Shown: positions 26,702 through 34,814, counted from the stretch's first letter. The stretch: DNA of 37,103 nucleotides from Flavobacterium hydatis (GCF_000737695.1 NZ_JPRM01000061.1:1-37103); one strand, 5' to 3'. Notes: generated from the sequence alone by a model not told the origin. Numbers and translations: made by a program.

Positions 26702-28717
26702 ATGAAACATCAACATAATCTCGACGAGAATAACAAGCAAATCAATTGTAAAACACCTGATAAAAGTTCTTCAAAAACATCGAAATCAGGATGTTGTTGC
26801 GATGATGAAAAAGAAACTCATGATGACAACGACGGACATGACCATTCAGGAGGAGATCAAACAGTATTTCAAATGTTTGCGCCTGCTATAATTAGTTTTG
26901 TTTTATTAATTATTGCCATTGTTTTTGATAATTATTTACCACAAACCTGGTTTAGCGGTTGGATAAGAACTGCTTGGTATGTAATCGCTTATTTGCCTGT
27001 TGGTTTTCCTGTACTTAAAGAAGCATTAGAAAGCGCCAGAAAGGGTTCTTTCTTTTCAGAATTTTTACTCATGAGTATTGCCACTATCGGTGCTTTTGCA
27101 ATTAGCGAATATCCCGAAGGAGTTGCAGTAATGCTATTTTATGCCATAGGCGAAACCTTCCAGACACTGGCAGTTACAAGAGCTAAAGCAAATATTAAAA
27201 CATTACTCGATCAACGTCCTGATGAGGTTACAATTCTAGAAAACAATCAGCCAAAAATAATCAAGGCAGAAAAAGTACAAATTGGGTCTATAATTCAGCT
27301 TAAACCAGGAGAGAAACTAGGACTTGATGGAGAATTACTCTCCGATAATGCTTCGTTTAATACAGCTGCTTTAACTGGCGAAAGTAAACCTGATACTAAG
27401 AGCAAAGGCCAAAGTGTTTTGGCTGGAATGATAAATCTTAATTCGGTTGCCGAAGTACGCGTTACAGCATTGTATACCGATAGTAAATTATCCAAGATTC
27501 TCGAAATGGTTCAGGATGCAACTGCCAAAAAAGCACCAACTGAACTGTTCATACGGAAATTTGCTAAAATCTATACGCCCATCGTAGTATACTCCGCTAT
27601 TGCTATTTGCATCTTGCCTTACTTCTTTGTAGATGAATATATCTTTAGAGATTGGCTGTACAGAGCGTTAGTATTTTTAGTTATTTCCTGTCCTTGTGCA
27701 TTAGTTATTTCTATTCCGTTAGGTTATTTTGGCGGAATTGGAGCAGCTAGTAAAAACGGAATCCTATTTAAAGGTTCGAGTTTCTTAGACATCATGGCAG
27801 CTATAGAAGTTGTAGTAATGGATAAAACTGGAACATTAACCAAAGGAGTTTTTAATGTTCAAAAAGTGGTTGCAATAGATATTCCAGAAGCTGATTTAGT
27901 TAAATATACTGCAGCACTCGAAACCAAATCAACACATCCTGTAGGAACCGCCATAATAGAATATGCAAAAGGTTCTGAAAAAGGCGTTTCAGTTACCGAT
28001 GTAGAAGAAATTGCAGGTCATGGTTTAAAAGGAAAAGTAGATGGAAATGAAATCTTAGCGGGTAATACCAAGCTATTAAAGAAATTCAATATTAGTTATG
28101 ACTCTGAGATTGATAATACACCGTTTACTATAATCGTTATTGCGATTAACCAAAAATATGCTGGTTACTTTTTAATCGCCGATGAAATTAAGGAAGATGC
28201 CAAACAAGCAATTCAGAGTTTACACAGTATAAACGTAAAAACGGTGATGCTTTCGGGCGATAAAACCGCTGTTGTTAATGCTGTTGCAAAAGAACTAAAT
28301 ATCGATGAAGCCTACGGAGATCTATTACCAGAGAACAAAGTCGAGAAAGTAACCGACCTTAAAGATAAAAACCTTAAAATTGCTTTTGTTGGCGATGGTG
28401 TAAATGATGCTCCTGTTGTGGCTCTAGCACATGCAGGAATTGCAATGGGAGGATTAGGAAGCGATGCTACGATAGAAACTGCAGATATTGTAATCCAAAA
28501 CGACCAACCTACAAAAATTTACACTGCTATAAACATCGGTAAAAAAACCAAACAAATCGTTTGGCAAAATATCACTTTAGCATTTGTTGTAAAAGCTATT
28601 GTATTAGTACTTGGCGCAGGAGGTTTAGCAACCATGTGGGAAGCCGTTTTTGCAGATGTGGGAGTTGCTTTATTAGCAATATTAAATGCGGTAAGAATTC
28701 AGAGAATGAAATTTTAA
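26702..28717 (+). CDS. Zn/Cd/Pb-type heavy-metal P-type ATPase
   Basis: 671 residues. The N-terminal 55 residues lack a classical heavy-metal-associated domain but carry C-C-C at 31-33 and a D/H-rich run (T-H-D-D-N-D-G-H-D-H), a low-complexity metal-binding tail. Catalytic landmarks: T-G-E-S actuator loop, C330-P-C332 in the sixth helix, phosphorylated D374 in D-K-T-G-T-L-T, H-P in T-H-P-V-G, G-D-G-V-N-D-A-P. The last helix has F-A-D-V-G, containing the Asp typical of P1B-2 ATPases for Zn2+, Cd2+ and Pb2+. It exports metal from cytoplasm to periplasm, feeding the RND pump upstream. It is the last gene of the operon, followed by a strong terminator. Confidence 0.93.
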   Translation: MKHQHNLDENNKQINCKTPDKSSSKTSKSGCCCDDEKETHDDNDGHDHSGGDQTVFQMFAPAIISFVLLIIAIVFDNYLPQTWFSGWIRTAWYVIAYLPVGFPVLKEALESARKGSFFSEFLLMSIATIGAFAISEYPEGVAVMLFYAIGETFQTLAVTRAKANIKTLLDQRPDEVTILENNQPKIIKAEKVQIGSIIQLKPGEKLGLDGELLSDNASFNTAALTGESKPDTKSKGQSVLAGMINLNSVAEVRVTALYTDSKLSKILEMVQDATAKKAPTELFIRKFAKIYTPIVVYSAIAICILPYFFVDEYIFRDWLYRALVFLVISCPCALVISIPLGYFGGIGAASKNGILFKGSSFLDIMAAIEVVVMDKTGTLTKGVFNVQKVVAIDIPEADLVKYTAALETKSTHPVGTAIIEYAKGSEKGVSVTDVEEIAGHGLKGKVDGNEILAGNTKLLKKFNISYDSEIDNTPFTIIVIAINQKYAGYFLIADEIKEDAKQAIQSLHSINVKTVMLSGDKTAVVNAVAKELNIDEAYGDLLPENKVEKVTDLKDKNLKIAFVGDGVNDAPVVALAHAGIAMGGLGSDATIETADIVIQNDQPTKIYTAINIGKKTKQIVWQNITLAFVVKAIVLVLGAGGLATMWEAVFADVGVALLAILNAVRIQRMKF

Positions 28718-28735
28718 GCATTCTATAATTTTAAT

Positions 28736-28775
28736 AAAAGGGCGTTTGTACAATTTTGTATGAACGCCCTTTTTT
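28736..28775 (+). terminator. Intrinsic terminator of the metal-efflux operon
   Basis: Perfect 11-bp stem AAAAGGGCGTT (28736-28746) / AACGCCCTTTT (28763-28773), further extendable inside, followed by a T run on the plus strand. It lies 19 bases after the ATPase stop. Confidence 0.9.
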
Positions 28776-29002
28776 ATTTAAAACAAAACCAGTTCATACA
28801 AATTAGACCTAACAGTTTTTAAAACATGTTAGATCTCGATTAAGAGCAAAAAATCCAACAACCAATAACTAACAACCGTCAACTAAAAAAAATTAAATAA
28901 TAATCCTTACTTTTATAGTTACTCATACTTGCTCATAGTTACTCGTAGTTACTCAGTTCTTAATCTACATTAAGTTACTTTTTTCATAATGAGAGTAACT
29001 TT
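28776..29002. other. Intergenic region upstream of pirins, with regulatory repeats
   Basis: No gene. It contains the tandem 10-bp units (28917-28956) and the promoter-overlapping palindrome (28972-29003) listed separately. The stretch 28776-28910 is AT-rich, with simple repeats of CAACAACC/CAATAACTAACAACC type and no recognised function. Confidence 0.6.
28917..28956 (+). repeat. Four 10-bp tandem units upstream of the pirin promoter
   Basis: Consecutive units AGTTACTCAT, ACTTGCTCAT, AGTTACTCGT and AGTTACTCAG. The 10-bp period places each unit on the same face of the helix, and the AGTTACT core equals the left arm of the palindrome just downstream. An array of binding sites for the same regulator is a plausible reading. 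Confidence 0.7.
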
Positions 29003-29003
29003 G
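28972..29003 (+). promoter_or_regulatory. Pirin operon promoter embedded in an operator-like palindrome
   Basis: Arms AAGTTACT (28972-28979) and AGTAACTT (28994-29001) are perfect inverted repeats with a 14-base spacer. The right arm overlaps TAACTTTG (28996-29003), an exact TAnnTTTG -7 element, and the left arm lies over the -33 position. A dimeric regulator binding here would block the promoter directly. The start point would be near 29010, just before the ATG at 29027. Confidence 0.7.
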
Positions 29004-29026
29004 TGAAACAATTAAACAAAAGCATT

Positions 29027-29905
29027 ATGAAAACTAAAAATATAGAAATAGTAGTAGCTCCAAGACAACCACATTTTGTTGGTGATGGATTTAGAGTACA
29101 TAATTTTATTCCAGGTGTACCACAATTAAGCATGAAACGCATGAGCCCTTTTATCATGCTAGATTATAATTCAAAATTTTATTTTCCGCCTACAAATACT
29201 CCAAAAGGAGTTGGCGTGCATCCTCATCGTGGTTTCGAAACGGTTACAATTGCTTACAAAGGCAAAGTAGCACATCATGACAGTAGCGGAGGTGGCGGAG
29301 TAATTGGCGAAGGCGATGTACAATGGATGACAGCAGCTTCGGGAGTTTTGCACAAAGAATACCACGAAGAAAACTTCAGTAAAACTGGAGGTGATTTCCA
29401 GATGGTACAACTTTGGGTAAACTTACCTGCAAAAGATAAAATGTCGAAACCAAAATACCAAGGCATTACCAATGATGAAATTAACAAATATGAACTTCCT
29501 GAAAATGGCGGTCATATCGAAGTAATTGCTGGAGAATATAAAGATGTAAAAGGAACAGCATCGACCTTTACTCCTTTGCATTTGCTTAACGCAAGATTAC
29601 TTAAAGGCGGAAAAGCAGCATTTAACTTTCCTGCAACTTACAATACTGCTTTATTGGTTATAGAAGGAAGTATTACGGTAAATGATGATACAAATGTAGC
29701 AACAGATCATTTGGTTTTATTTAAAAATGAAGGCGAAGATTTTCATATCGAAGCACAAGAAAATAGTATTGTATTGATTTTAAGCGGTGAGCCAATTAAC
29801 GAACCAATTGCTACTCACGGACCTTTTGTAATGAACACACATGAAGAATTAATTCAGGCTGTAGATGATTACAATAATGGTAAATTTGGAACATTAGAAG
29901 ATTAA
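29027..29905 (+). CDS. Pirin-family bicupin 1
   Basis: 292 residues from ATG 29027. I prefer this to the in-frame GTG at 29003, which falls inside the -7 element. Pirins are cytoplasmic iron-containing bicupins; some oxidise quercetin, others act as redox-responsive regulators. Metal ligands in the N-terminal cupin: H65 and H67 in H-P-H-R-G-F-E, H109 and E111 in L-H-K-E. The C-terminal cupin (about 165-280) lacks such a set, as usual. Two features differ from typical pirins: L-H-K-E in place of I-V-H-S-E and a glycine-rich S-S-G-G-G-G-V turn. First gene of a four-gene operon. Confidence 0.88.
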   Translation: MKTKNIEIVVAPRQPHFVGDGFRVHNFIPGVPQLSMKRMSPFIMLDYNSKFYFPPTNTPKGVGVHPHRGFETVTIAYKGKVAHHDSSGGGGVIGEGDVQWMTAASGVLHKEYHEENFSKTGGDFQMVQLWVNLPAKDKMSKPKYQGITNDEINKYELPENGGHIEVIAGEYKDVKGTASTFTPLHLLNARLLKGGKAAFNFPATYNTALLVIEGSITVNDDTNVATDHLVLFKNEGEDFHIEAQENSIVLILSGEPINEPIATHGPFVMNTHEELIQAVDDYNNGKFGTLED

Positions 29906-29920
29906 TTTTAAAAATATAAT

Positions 29921-30802
29921 ATGTCAAACGTAAATCTAATTATTGAAGAACGCGCTGCCAATATTGGTAATTTTATGGTTGGTAGATTATTGCCTTTTCG
30001 CGAGAAAAGAGCCGTTGGACCATTTGTATTTATCGACCATATGGGGCCAGCACATCTAAGCGACCATGAAAACATGGATGTTCCGCCACATCCTCACATT
30101 GGGTTATCAACCCTTACCTTTTTGTTTGAAGGAAGCATCATGCACAAAGACAGTTTGGGAACCGAAATGGAAATTAAACCCGGAGCAGTAAACTGGATGA
30201 CCGCAGGAAAAGGAATTGTACATTCTGAGAGAACACCAGAATACTTGCGCAAAACCGATAAAATGCTTCATGGTCTACAAATTTGGGTAGCGCTACCAAA
30301 AGAATTGGAGCAAATGGATCCTAATTTTGTACATGTAGAAGCTAGTGATATTCCGGCTTGGGAAAAAGATGGCGTTTCGTATAAGTTAATAGCTGGAGAA
30401 GCTTTCGGAAAAAAATCACCTGTTCCAGTATATAGTCCGCTTTATTTTATTGAAATCAAAAGCACAACGGCGCAAAAAATTAACATCGGAAAAGATTTAT
30501 TTGGCGAAAGCGGATTATATATTTTAGAAGGAAGTATAAAAAGTGGCGAACATACGTACGACCCAAAACAAATCCTAATTGCAAACGACAGTACGTTATG
30601 CGAATTTGAAATTGCAGCTAATACAACCGTTTATATATTTGGAGGAACACCATTTCCTGAAGAACATTTTATTTTTTGGAATTTTGTTTCCTCAGATAAA
30701 GAACTAATAGAAAAAGCAAAACAAGACTGGACAGCTCAAACTTTCCCTAAAGTTCCTGGCGAAACCGAATTTGTTCCTTTGCCTCAACCCAAAATGCGAT
30801 AA
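29921..30802 (+). CDS. Pirin-family bicupin 2
   Basis: 293 residues. Ligands H57, H59, H101 and E103 in P-H-P-H-I-G and G-I-V-H-S-E match canonical pirin spacing. The N-terminus (R-A-V-G-P-F-V-F-I-D-H-M-G-P) is also typical. It is only distantly similar to the pirin encoded 15 bases upstream, so the pair is not a recent duplication. It overlaps nothing; the OsmC start follows 4 bases after its stop. Confidence 0.9.
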   Translation: MSNVNLIIEERAANIGNFMVGRLLPFREKRAVGPFVFIDHMGPAHLSDHENMDVPPHPHIGLSTLTFLFEGSIMHKDSLGTEMEIKPGAVNWMTAGKGIVHSERTPEYLRKTDKMLHGLQIWVALPKELEQMDPNFVHVEASDIPAWEKDGVSYKLIAGEAFGKKSPVPVYSPLYFIEIKSTTAQKINIGKDLFGESGLYILEGSIKSGEHTYDPKQILIANDSTLCEFEIAANTTVYIFGGTPFPEEHFIFWNFVSSDKELIEKAKQDWTAQTFPKVPGETEFVPLPQPKMR

Positions 30803-30806
30803 TTTT

Positions 30807-31202
30807 ATGAATACAATAACAGCAAGTATTGACACCAGAAAATATCGAACGGAAATAAAATCAGCAAGCGGTAATATTGTTATCGCTGATGAGCCACAAG
30901 AAGTTGGAGGAAAAAATTTAGGCTTCTCCCCTTCTGAATTATTAGCATCTGCATTGGCATCTTGTACGTTGATTACATTACGTATGTATATTGACCGCAA
31001 ACAATGGGATGTTACAGAAATTAATATTTCAGTAGATTTTGAGAGAAACTCAGAACAAAATGTTTCTTTATTAAATCGAAAGATAGAGATAACAGGAAAT
31101 GTAGATGAAGCTCAAAAAGAAAGACTTTTAAAAATCGCCAATAGTTGCCCGATTCACAAAACCCTAACAAACACGATACAAATACAAACAACTTTAGACT
31201 AA
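30807..31202 (+). CDS. OsmC/Ohr-family protein
   Basis: 131 residues from ATG 30807; a longer frame exists from a TTG inside the pirin gene but is less likely. The family signature is present: F-S-P-S-E-L-L-A-S-A-L-A-S-C53 and S-C114-P-I-H, the two Cys used to reduce organic hydroperoxides through thiol chemistry. Its position after two pirins suggests a redox or electrophile stress role. The exact peroxide substrate is not readable. Confidence 0.9.
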   Translation: MNTITASIDTRKYRTEIKSASGNIVIADEPQEVGGKNLGFSPSELLASALASCTLITLRMYIDRKQWDVTEINISVDFERNSEQNVSLLNRKIEITGNVDEAQKERLLKIANSCPIHKTLTNTIQIQTTLD

Positions 31203-31207
31203 ACATC

Positions 31208-31492
31208 ATGGAAATAGAACAAATAAACGAAGGAAGAAAAGGATATTATAAAGCAGTAGAAGACGGAAAAGAAGGTGGAAGAATGACCTATACTTGGGCT
31301 GGAGATACTAAATTTATAATTGATCACACCGAAGTTAATCCCGATTTTAACGGTAAAGGTGTCGGTAAAAAACTAGTTATGGCAGCAGTAACCTATGCTC
31401 GCGAAAACAATCTAAAAATCATTCCGCTTTGTCCTTTTGCGAAAAGCGTATTTGATAAAACAGACGATATAAAAGACGTATTGTTTCATTAA
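31208..31492 (+). CDS. Small GNAT-fold acetyltransferase (Gcn5-like, YjdJ type)
   Basis: 94 residues from ATG 31208, 5 bases after the OsmC stop; an upstream in-frame TTG inside OsmC was rejected. It has the short single-domain layout of the Acetyltransf_CG group: F-I-I-D-H-T-E-V-N-P, acetyl-CoA loop N-G-K-G-V-G-K-K-L, and C-P-F-A-K-S-V-F near the end. Substrate unknown. The terminator at 31554 closes the operon. Confidence 0.88.
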   Translation: MEIEQINEGRKGYYKAVEDGKEGGRMTYTWAGDTKFIIDHTEVNPDFNGKGVGKKLVMAAVTYARENNLKIIPLCPFAKSVFDKTDDIKDVLFH

Positions 31493-31553
31493 GAGGCTCA
31501 AAGGTTCTGAGGAACTAAGGTTCTAAGATTTTAATATAGAAACGCACTGTAGA

Positions 31554-31578
31554 GACGCACCGCAGTGCGTCTTTTTTT
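31554..31578 (+). terminator. Intrinsic terminator after the pirin operon
   Basis: Stem GACGCAC / GTGCGTC with a CGCA loop, followed by seven T. The AGAGACGCACCGCAGTGCGTCT sequence type also occurs as a dispersed repeat in many genomes, and the preceding GGTTCTGAGGAACTAAGG resembles other Flavobacterium repeats. Confidence 0.8.
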
Positions 31579-31662
31579 ATTATATTATACTAAAATAAAT
31601 TGATTCGAGCAATGTTTCACAAACCAATTTTCATCTATATTTTCAAATGTCCTCCTAATTAA

Positions 31663-31670
31663 TTACATTT
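31663..31670 (+). promoter_or_regulatory. -7 element of the adenosine deaminase gene
   Basis: TACATTTG matches TAnnTTTG exactly, 22 bases before the ATG, giving a very short leader. A clear -33 TTG is lacking. Confidence 0.5.
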
Positions 31671-31692
31671 GCATGTAATTTAAACTTACTAT

Positions 31693-33111
31693 ATGACGAG
31701 GATAATTACAGTTTTTAGTTTTTTCATAGCACAACTCTGCTTTTCACAATCAACAGCAACTTATTTAGATAAAATCAGGAATAACGAAGCGGCACTAACT
31801 GCTTTCTTTTCTCAAATGCCTAAAGGCGGTGATTTACATCATCATTTTTCGGGCTCAATCTATGCTGAACCTTTACTAGAAAGAGCTATTGCAGAAGATT
31901 TCTATTTGAACATAGAAACTATGCAAGTTCTAAAAACAAAACCTGCAAAAGGAAATTGGGAGACTTTTTCTTCACTTAAAAACAGTGGAAAACTAGAATA
32001 TTACAAGCAACAAATCATGCAAACCTGGTCTGCAAAAGACTATAATGGTGTTGCTGTTCCTTCTGATGATTTATTTTTTGACTCTTTCGAGAAATTTTCT
32101 CCAACTATCGACGGACATTTTGCCGAAGGTATGCTTGAGCTTAAAAACAGAGCAATTAAAGAGAATGTTAGCTATATCGAAACACAATTAAACACTATTC
32201 CTTGTGATATGAATGTGGATGATTTAGCCGACTTTAATACAAAACTAAGACAAGCTGCTGCTCAAAAAGACGAAAAAGCAATTTTTAAATCTCTAGATGC
32301 ACTTTACAAATCATTACAAGATAAAAATGCTGTAAAATACGCTGAAGATTTCAATACTAATTTCATAGCCAAATTACATAAAGACCTTAAAATCGATGAT
32401 GCAAATTTCACCATGCGTTATCAAAACTTTGTCTTGCGTTTTATGGAGCCTGTAGATTTATTCAAAAATCTTATGATTGCCTTTATCTCTGCTGACAAAA
32501 GCAAACTTGTAGCGGGTGTAAACATCGTTTCACCAGAACATGGCGAAACTTCTATGAAAGATTATTGGTTACACATGGTGATGTTTAAATACTGCCATTC
32601 CCGTTTTCCAAATGTAAAATATACGCTTCATGCTGGTGAGCTTACCTTAGGGTTAGTACAACCTGAAGAATTAACATGGCATATTACTTCAGCAATTCAT
32701 ACTGCTGGAGCAAACAGAATTGGTCATGGTGTAGATATCGCTTACGAAGAAAACTCGTATGACTTATTGCGTTACATGGCAAAGAATAATATTCCGATTG
32801 AGATTAACTTGGTAAGTAATGAGTTTATCTTAAAGGTTAAAAATGCTCGTCATCCATTTACATTGTACAAAGAATTTAATGTCCCAATTGTAATCAGTAC
32901 TGATGATGCAGGGATTTTAAGAACAAATATGACAGAGCAATATGTTTTATTAGCTAGCAGATATCAGGATGTTACTTATGCAACTATTAAACAATATGTT
33001 TACAATAGTATCAATTACAGTTTCATTCAGGATGATGCAGTTAAAAAGCAATTGCTAAAAGACCTTGATGCTAGATTTAAAACTTTTGAAGCTAAATTTT
33101 CAGAGAAATAA
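31693..33111 (+). CDS. Secreted adenosine deaminase-like protein
   Basis: 472 residues with a signal peptide (cut near L-C-F-S|Q), so periplasmic or secreted. The metal-dependent hydrolase set of adenosine deaminases is complete: H49 and H51 in G-D-L-H-H-H-F-S-G-S, H313 and E316 in L-H-A-G-E-L, H345 in R-I-G-H-G-V-D, and D404/D405 in S-T-D-D-A-G. The protein is longer than cytosolic Add (about 330-350) because of an insertion around residues 70-240, reminiscent of the extracellular ADGF/ADA2 group. Expected reaction: adenosine or deoxyadenosine to inosine, for nucleoside scavenging. Confidence 0.88.
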   Translation: MTRIITVFSFFIAQLCFSQSTATYLDKIRNNEAALTAFFSQMPKGGDLHHHFSGSIYAEPLLERAIAEDFYLNIETMQVLKTKPAKGNWETFSSLKNSGKLEYYKQQIMQTWSAKDYNGVAVPSDDLFFDSFEKFSPTIDGHFAEGMLELKNRAIKENVSYIETQLNTIPCDMNVDDLADFNTKLRQAAAQKDEKAIFKSLDALYKSLQDKNAVKYAEDFNTNFIAKLHKDLKIDDANFTMRYQNFVLRFMEPVDLFKNLMIAFISADKSKLVAGVNIVSPEHGETSMKDYWLHMVMFKYCHSRFPNVKYTLHAGELTLGLVQPEELTWHITSAIHTAGANRIGHGVDIAYEENSYDLLRYMAKNNIPIEINLVSNEFILKVKNARHPFTLYKEFNVPIVISTDDAGILRTNMTEQYVLLASRYQDVTYATIKQYVYNSINYSFIQDDAVKKQLLKDLDARFKTFEAKFSEK

Positions 33112-33114
33112 AAT

Positions 33115-33417
33115 ATGATACAAGAAGCGGCAGTTTTATTTGTAAAAAAAGACCAGGAAAAGGATTTCGAGAATGATTTTGCCAAAGCAAGTCAATACAT
33201 TAGTTCTATAGAAGGTTATTTAGGACACAATCTTAAAAAATGTATGGAACAACACAATAAGTATCTTTTATTGGTAGATTGGCGCAATCTCGAAGATCAT
33301 ACAATTGGTTTTAGAGAATCGGCAGCATATCTGGAATGGAAGAAATTATTGCATCATTACTACGAGCCGTTTCCTATTGTAGAACATTTTGAAACTGTTT
33401 TTGAGAATAAAACCTAG
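33115..33417 (+). CDS. Antibiotic-biosynthesis-monooxygenase-fold (ABM) protein
   Basis: 100 residues, single dimeric alpha/beta-barrel domain. Visible features are the N-terminal strand E-A-A-V-L-F-V-K, A-S-Q-Y-I-S-S-I-E-G-Y-L-G-H near residue 30, Y-L-L-L-V-D-W-R near residue 50, H-T-I-G-F-R-E-S and a final P-F-P-I-V-E-H-F. The fold hosts monooxygenases and many small proteins of unknown role. It starts 3 bases after the deaminase stop, so the two are co-transcribed. Confidence 0.85.
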   Translation: MIQEAAVLFVKKDQEKDFENDFAKASQYISSIEGYLGHNLKKCMEQHNKYLLLVDWRNLEDHTIGFRESAAYLEWKKLLHHYYEPFPIVEHFETVFENKT

Positions 33418-33423
33418 TTAGCT

Positions 33424-33520
33424 TTTAACCACAAAGTTTACAAAGGTTTACGCAAAGCTAGTAATCCCGAAGCGTCGGGATAAAATCAGTCTAATCTTTT
33501 TAATCTGTGGCAAAACTTAA
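33424..33520. repeat. Dispersed intergenic repeat with small hairpin
   Basis: Begins TTAACCACAAAGTTTACAAA, contains a 7-bp hairpin ATCCCGA-AGCG-TCGGGAT (33464-33481) and ends with AATCTTTTTAATCTGTGGC. This composition is typical of Flavobacterium dispersed repeats between genes. It may end the ABM transcript, though it lacks a T run. Confidence 0.55.
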
Positions 33521-33548
33521 AACTCAAAACAAAATATAATTCCTGAGA

Positions 33549-34022
33549 ATGAATATCAAACTTATCGCCATTGGCAAAACCGACAATAAATCGCTTCAAA
33601 CTTTAATTGACGATTATACCAAGCGTTTGTCTTTTTACATCAAATTTGATTTGGAAATTATTCCTGATATCAAGAATGTAAAAAACTTATCGGAGAGTCA
33701 GCAAAAAGAAAAAGAAGGCGAATTGATTCTAGCAAAACTAACACCAACTGATCAGTTGATTTTATTAGACGAAAACGGTAAGAACTTCTCTAGCGTTGGT
33801 TTTTCAGAAGAATTACAAAAGAAAATGAACTCAGGTATTAAGACTTTAGTTTTTGTAATTGGCGGACCTTATGGATTCTCAGATACCGTTTATAGCAAAG
33901 CACAAGGAAAAATTTCACTTTCGCTAATGACATTCTCACACCAAATGGTACGTTTGTTTTTTATCGAACAATTGTACCGCGGATTTACGATTTTAAGAAA
34001 CGAACCGTATCATCATCAATAA
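33549..34022 (+). CDS. rlmH: 23S rRNA (pseudouridine1915-N3)-methyltransferase
   Basis: 157 residues, exact family length. SPOUT fold: N-terminus M-N-I-K-L-I-A-I-G-K-T, L-L-D-E-N-G-K near 72-78, G-G-P-Y-G (105-109) for SAM binding, and the C-terminal knot L-M-T-F-S-H-Q-M-V-R...E-Q-L-Y-R-G...N-E-P-Y-H-H. It methylates the helix-69 pseudouridine of assembled 70S ribosomes. The start ATG 33549 gives the canonical N-terminus. Confidence 0.97.
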   Translation: MNIKLIAIGKTDNKSLQTLIDDYTKRLSFYIKFDLEIIPDIKNVKNLSESQQKEKEGELILAKLTPTDQLILLDENGKNFSSVGFSEELQKKMNSGIKTLVFVIGGPYGFSDTVYSKAQGKISLSLMTFSHQMVRLFFIEQLYRGFTILRNEPYHHQ

Positions 34023-34045
34023 AAAATCTCCTCGCTTAAAACATA

Positions 34046-34075
34046 AAAAACCTCGCAAATTGCGAGGTTTTTCTT
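34046..34075 (+). terminator. Intrinsic terminator after rlmH
   Basis: Stem AAACCTCGC / GCGAGGTTT with an AAATT loop, followed by a T-rich run on plus (and A-rich on the other side, so it could work in both directions). The T run merges with the start of the 83-bp repeat at 34069. Confidence 0.85.
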
Positions 34076-34151
34076 TTTCTATTCTTTATCTATTTTATTT
34101 GTAGGCATAGAAAGAATTTCCGCGCTATCATTGCGTATGTTCGAGCGATCA
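34069..34151. repeat. 83-bp direct repeat, copy A
   Basis: 72 of 83 positions match the copy at 34881-34963 with no gaps. The core GAATTTCCGCGCTATC is identical. It lies on one side of the lipoprotein gene 34177-34671, with the related copies on the other side. Confidence 0.8.
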
Positions 34152-34153
34152 AG

Positions 34154-34169
34154 AACTCTTCGAAGAGTT
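34154..34169. repeat. Perfect 16-bp palindrome
   Basis: AACTCTTCGAAGAGTT, just past the stop of the minus-strand lipoprotein gene and next to the 83-bp repeat. It has no T run; it could be a weak hairpin or an element boundary. Confidence 0.5.
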
Positions 34170-34176
34170 AAGCTTA

Positions 34177-34671
34177 TTACCTATTGCTTATAACATAATC
34201 ACTACAATCACAATCGTTTTTTATCATTTCATTTAAAATCATTTTTTGAAATCTATTTTCAACTTCATTTGCCTCTGATTTGCTTAAATCTTCAAAATAT
34301 AACCAACGCGGTGTTTCTCCGAACATTCTAAAAACCGATCTTATAGAAGTACTAGCGACGTTTTTTAATTTAGGATCAGATCCTAATACAGTAACGTAGT
34401 ACATTTCTTCTGGTGATTTAGAACTGCCTTCAAAATAAAAAATCTTACCATTAAGAAATCCATAACCTGTTTGTTCCCAATTATCATACTGTTTCCATTT
34501 TTCCGGTACTGCTAAATGTTTAGAACTTTCTTGAAAATTATCTAAGCATATATTTAATTTTTCCTCACTACATTTAAACTCATATGCAGATCCTCTACCT
34601 AAAGTACCAGCTATTTTATCATTACAACTAGCTAACAGCAATATCACACTCACAATTATCACTTTCTTCAT
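34177..34671 (-). CDS. Unrecognised lipoprotein bracketed by direct repeats
   Basis: 164 residues; lipoprotein signal K-K-V-I-I-V-S-V-I-L-L-L-A-S-C16. The mature part is polar and mixed, with Cys at 34, 42, 159 and 161. Segments such as E-K-W-K-Q-Y-D-N-W-E-Q-T-G-Y-G-F-L-N-G-K and P-R-W-L-Y-F-E-D-L-S-K are visible, but I recognise no family. It lies alone between the 83-bp repeats, on the opposite strand to rlmH. A self-protection or immunity role is only a context guess. Confidence 0.75.
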   Translation of the reverse strand: MKKVIIVSVILLLASCNDKIAGTLGRGSAYEFKCSEEKLNICLDNFQESSKHLAVPEKWKQYDNWEQTGYGFLNGKIFYFEGSSKSPEEMYYVTVLGSDPKLKNVASTSIRSVFRMFGETPRWLYFEDLSKSEANEVENRFQKMILNEMIKNDCDCSDYVISNR

Positions 34672-34814
34672 TTTGTTTATTCAATTAAATTAAAAGCTGC
34701 TATTATATTATATACCGTTCTCATTGTTTCTCAAATTCCTACACTATTTTATATTAGTACAAGGCCGAGAAACTATGTACAGTTTATTTCCTGAAACTGA
34801 CTGCAGACAGTGAG

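Noticed and set aside
30771..30806. Longer OsmC start (TTG) overlapping pirin 2
   Set aside because: The added residues are the out-of-frame pirin tail and do not belong to the OsmC family; ATG 30807 gives a standard N-terminus.
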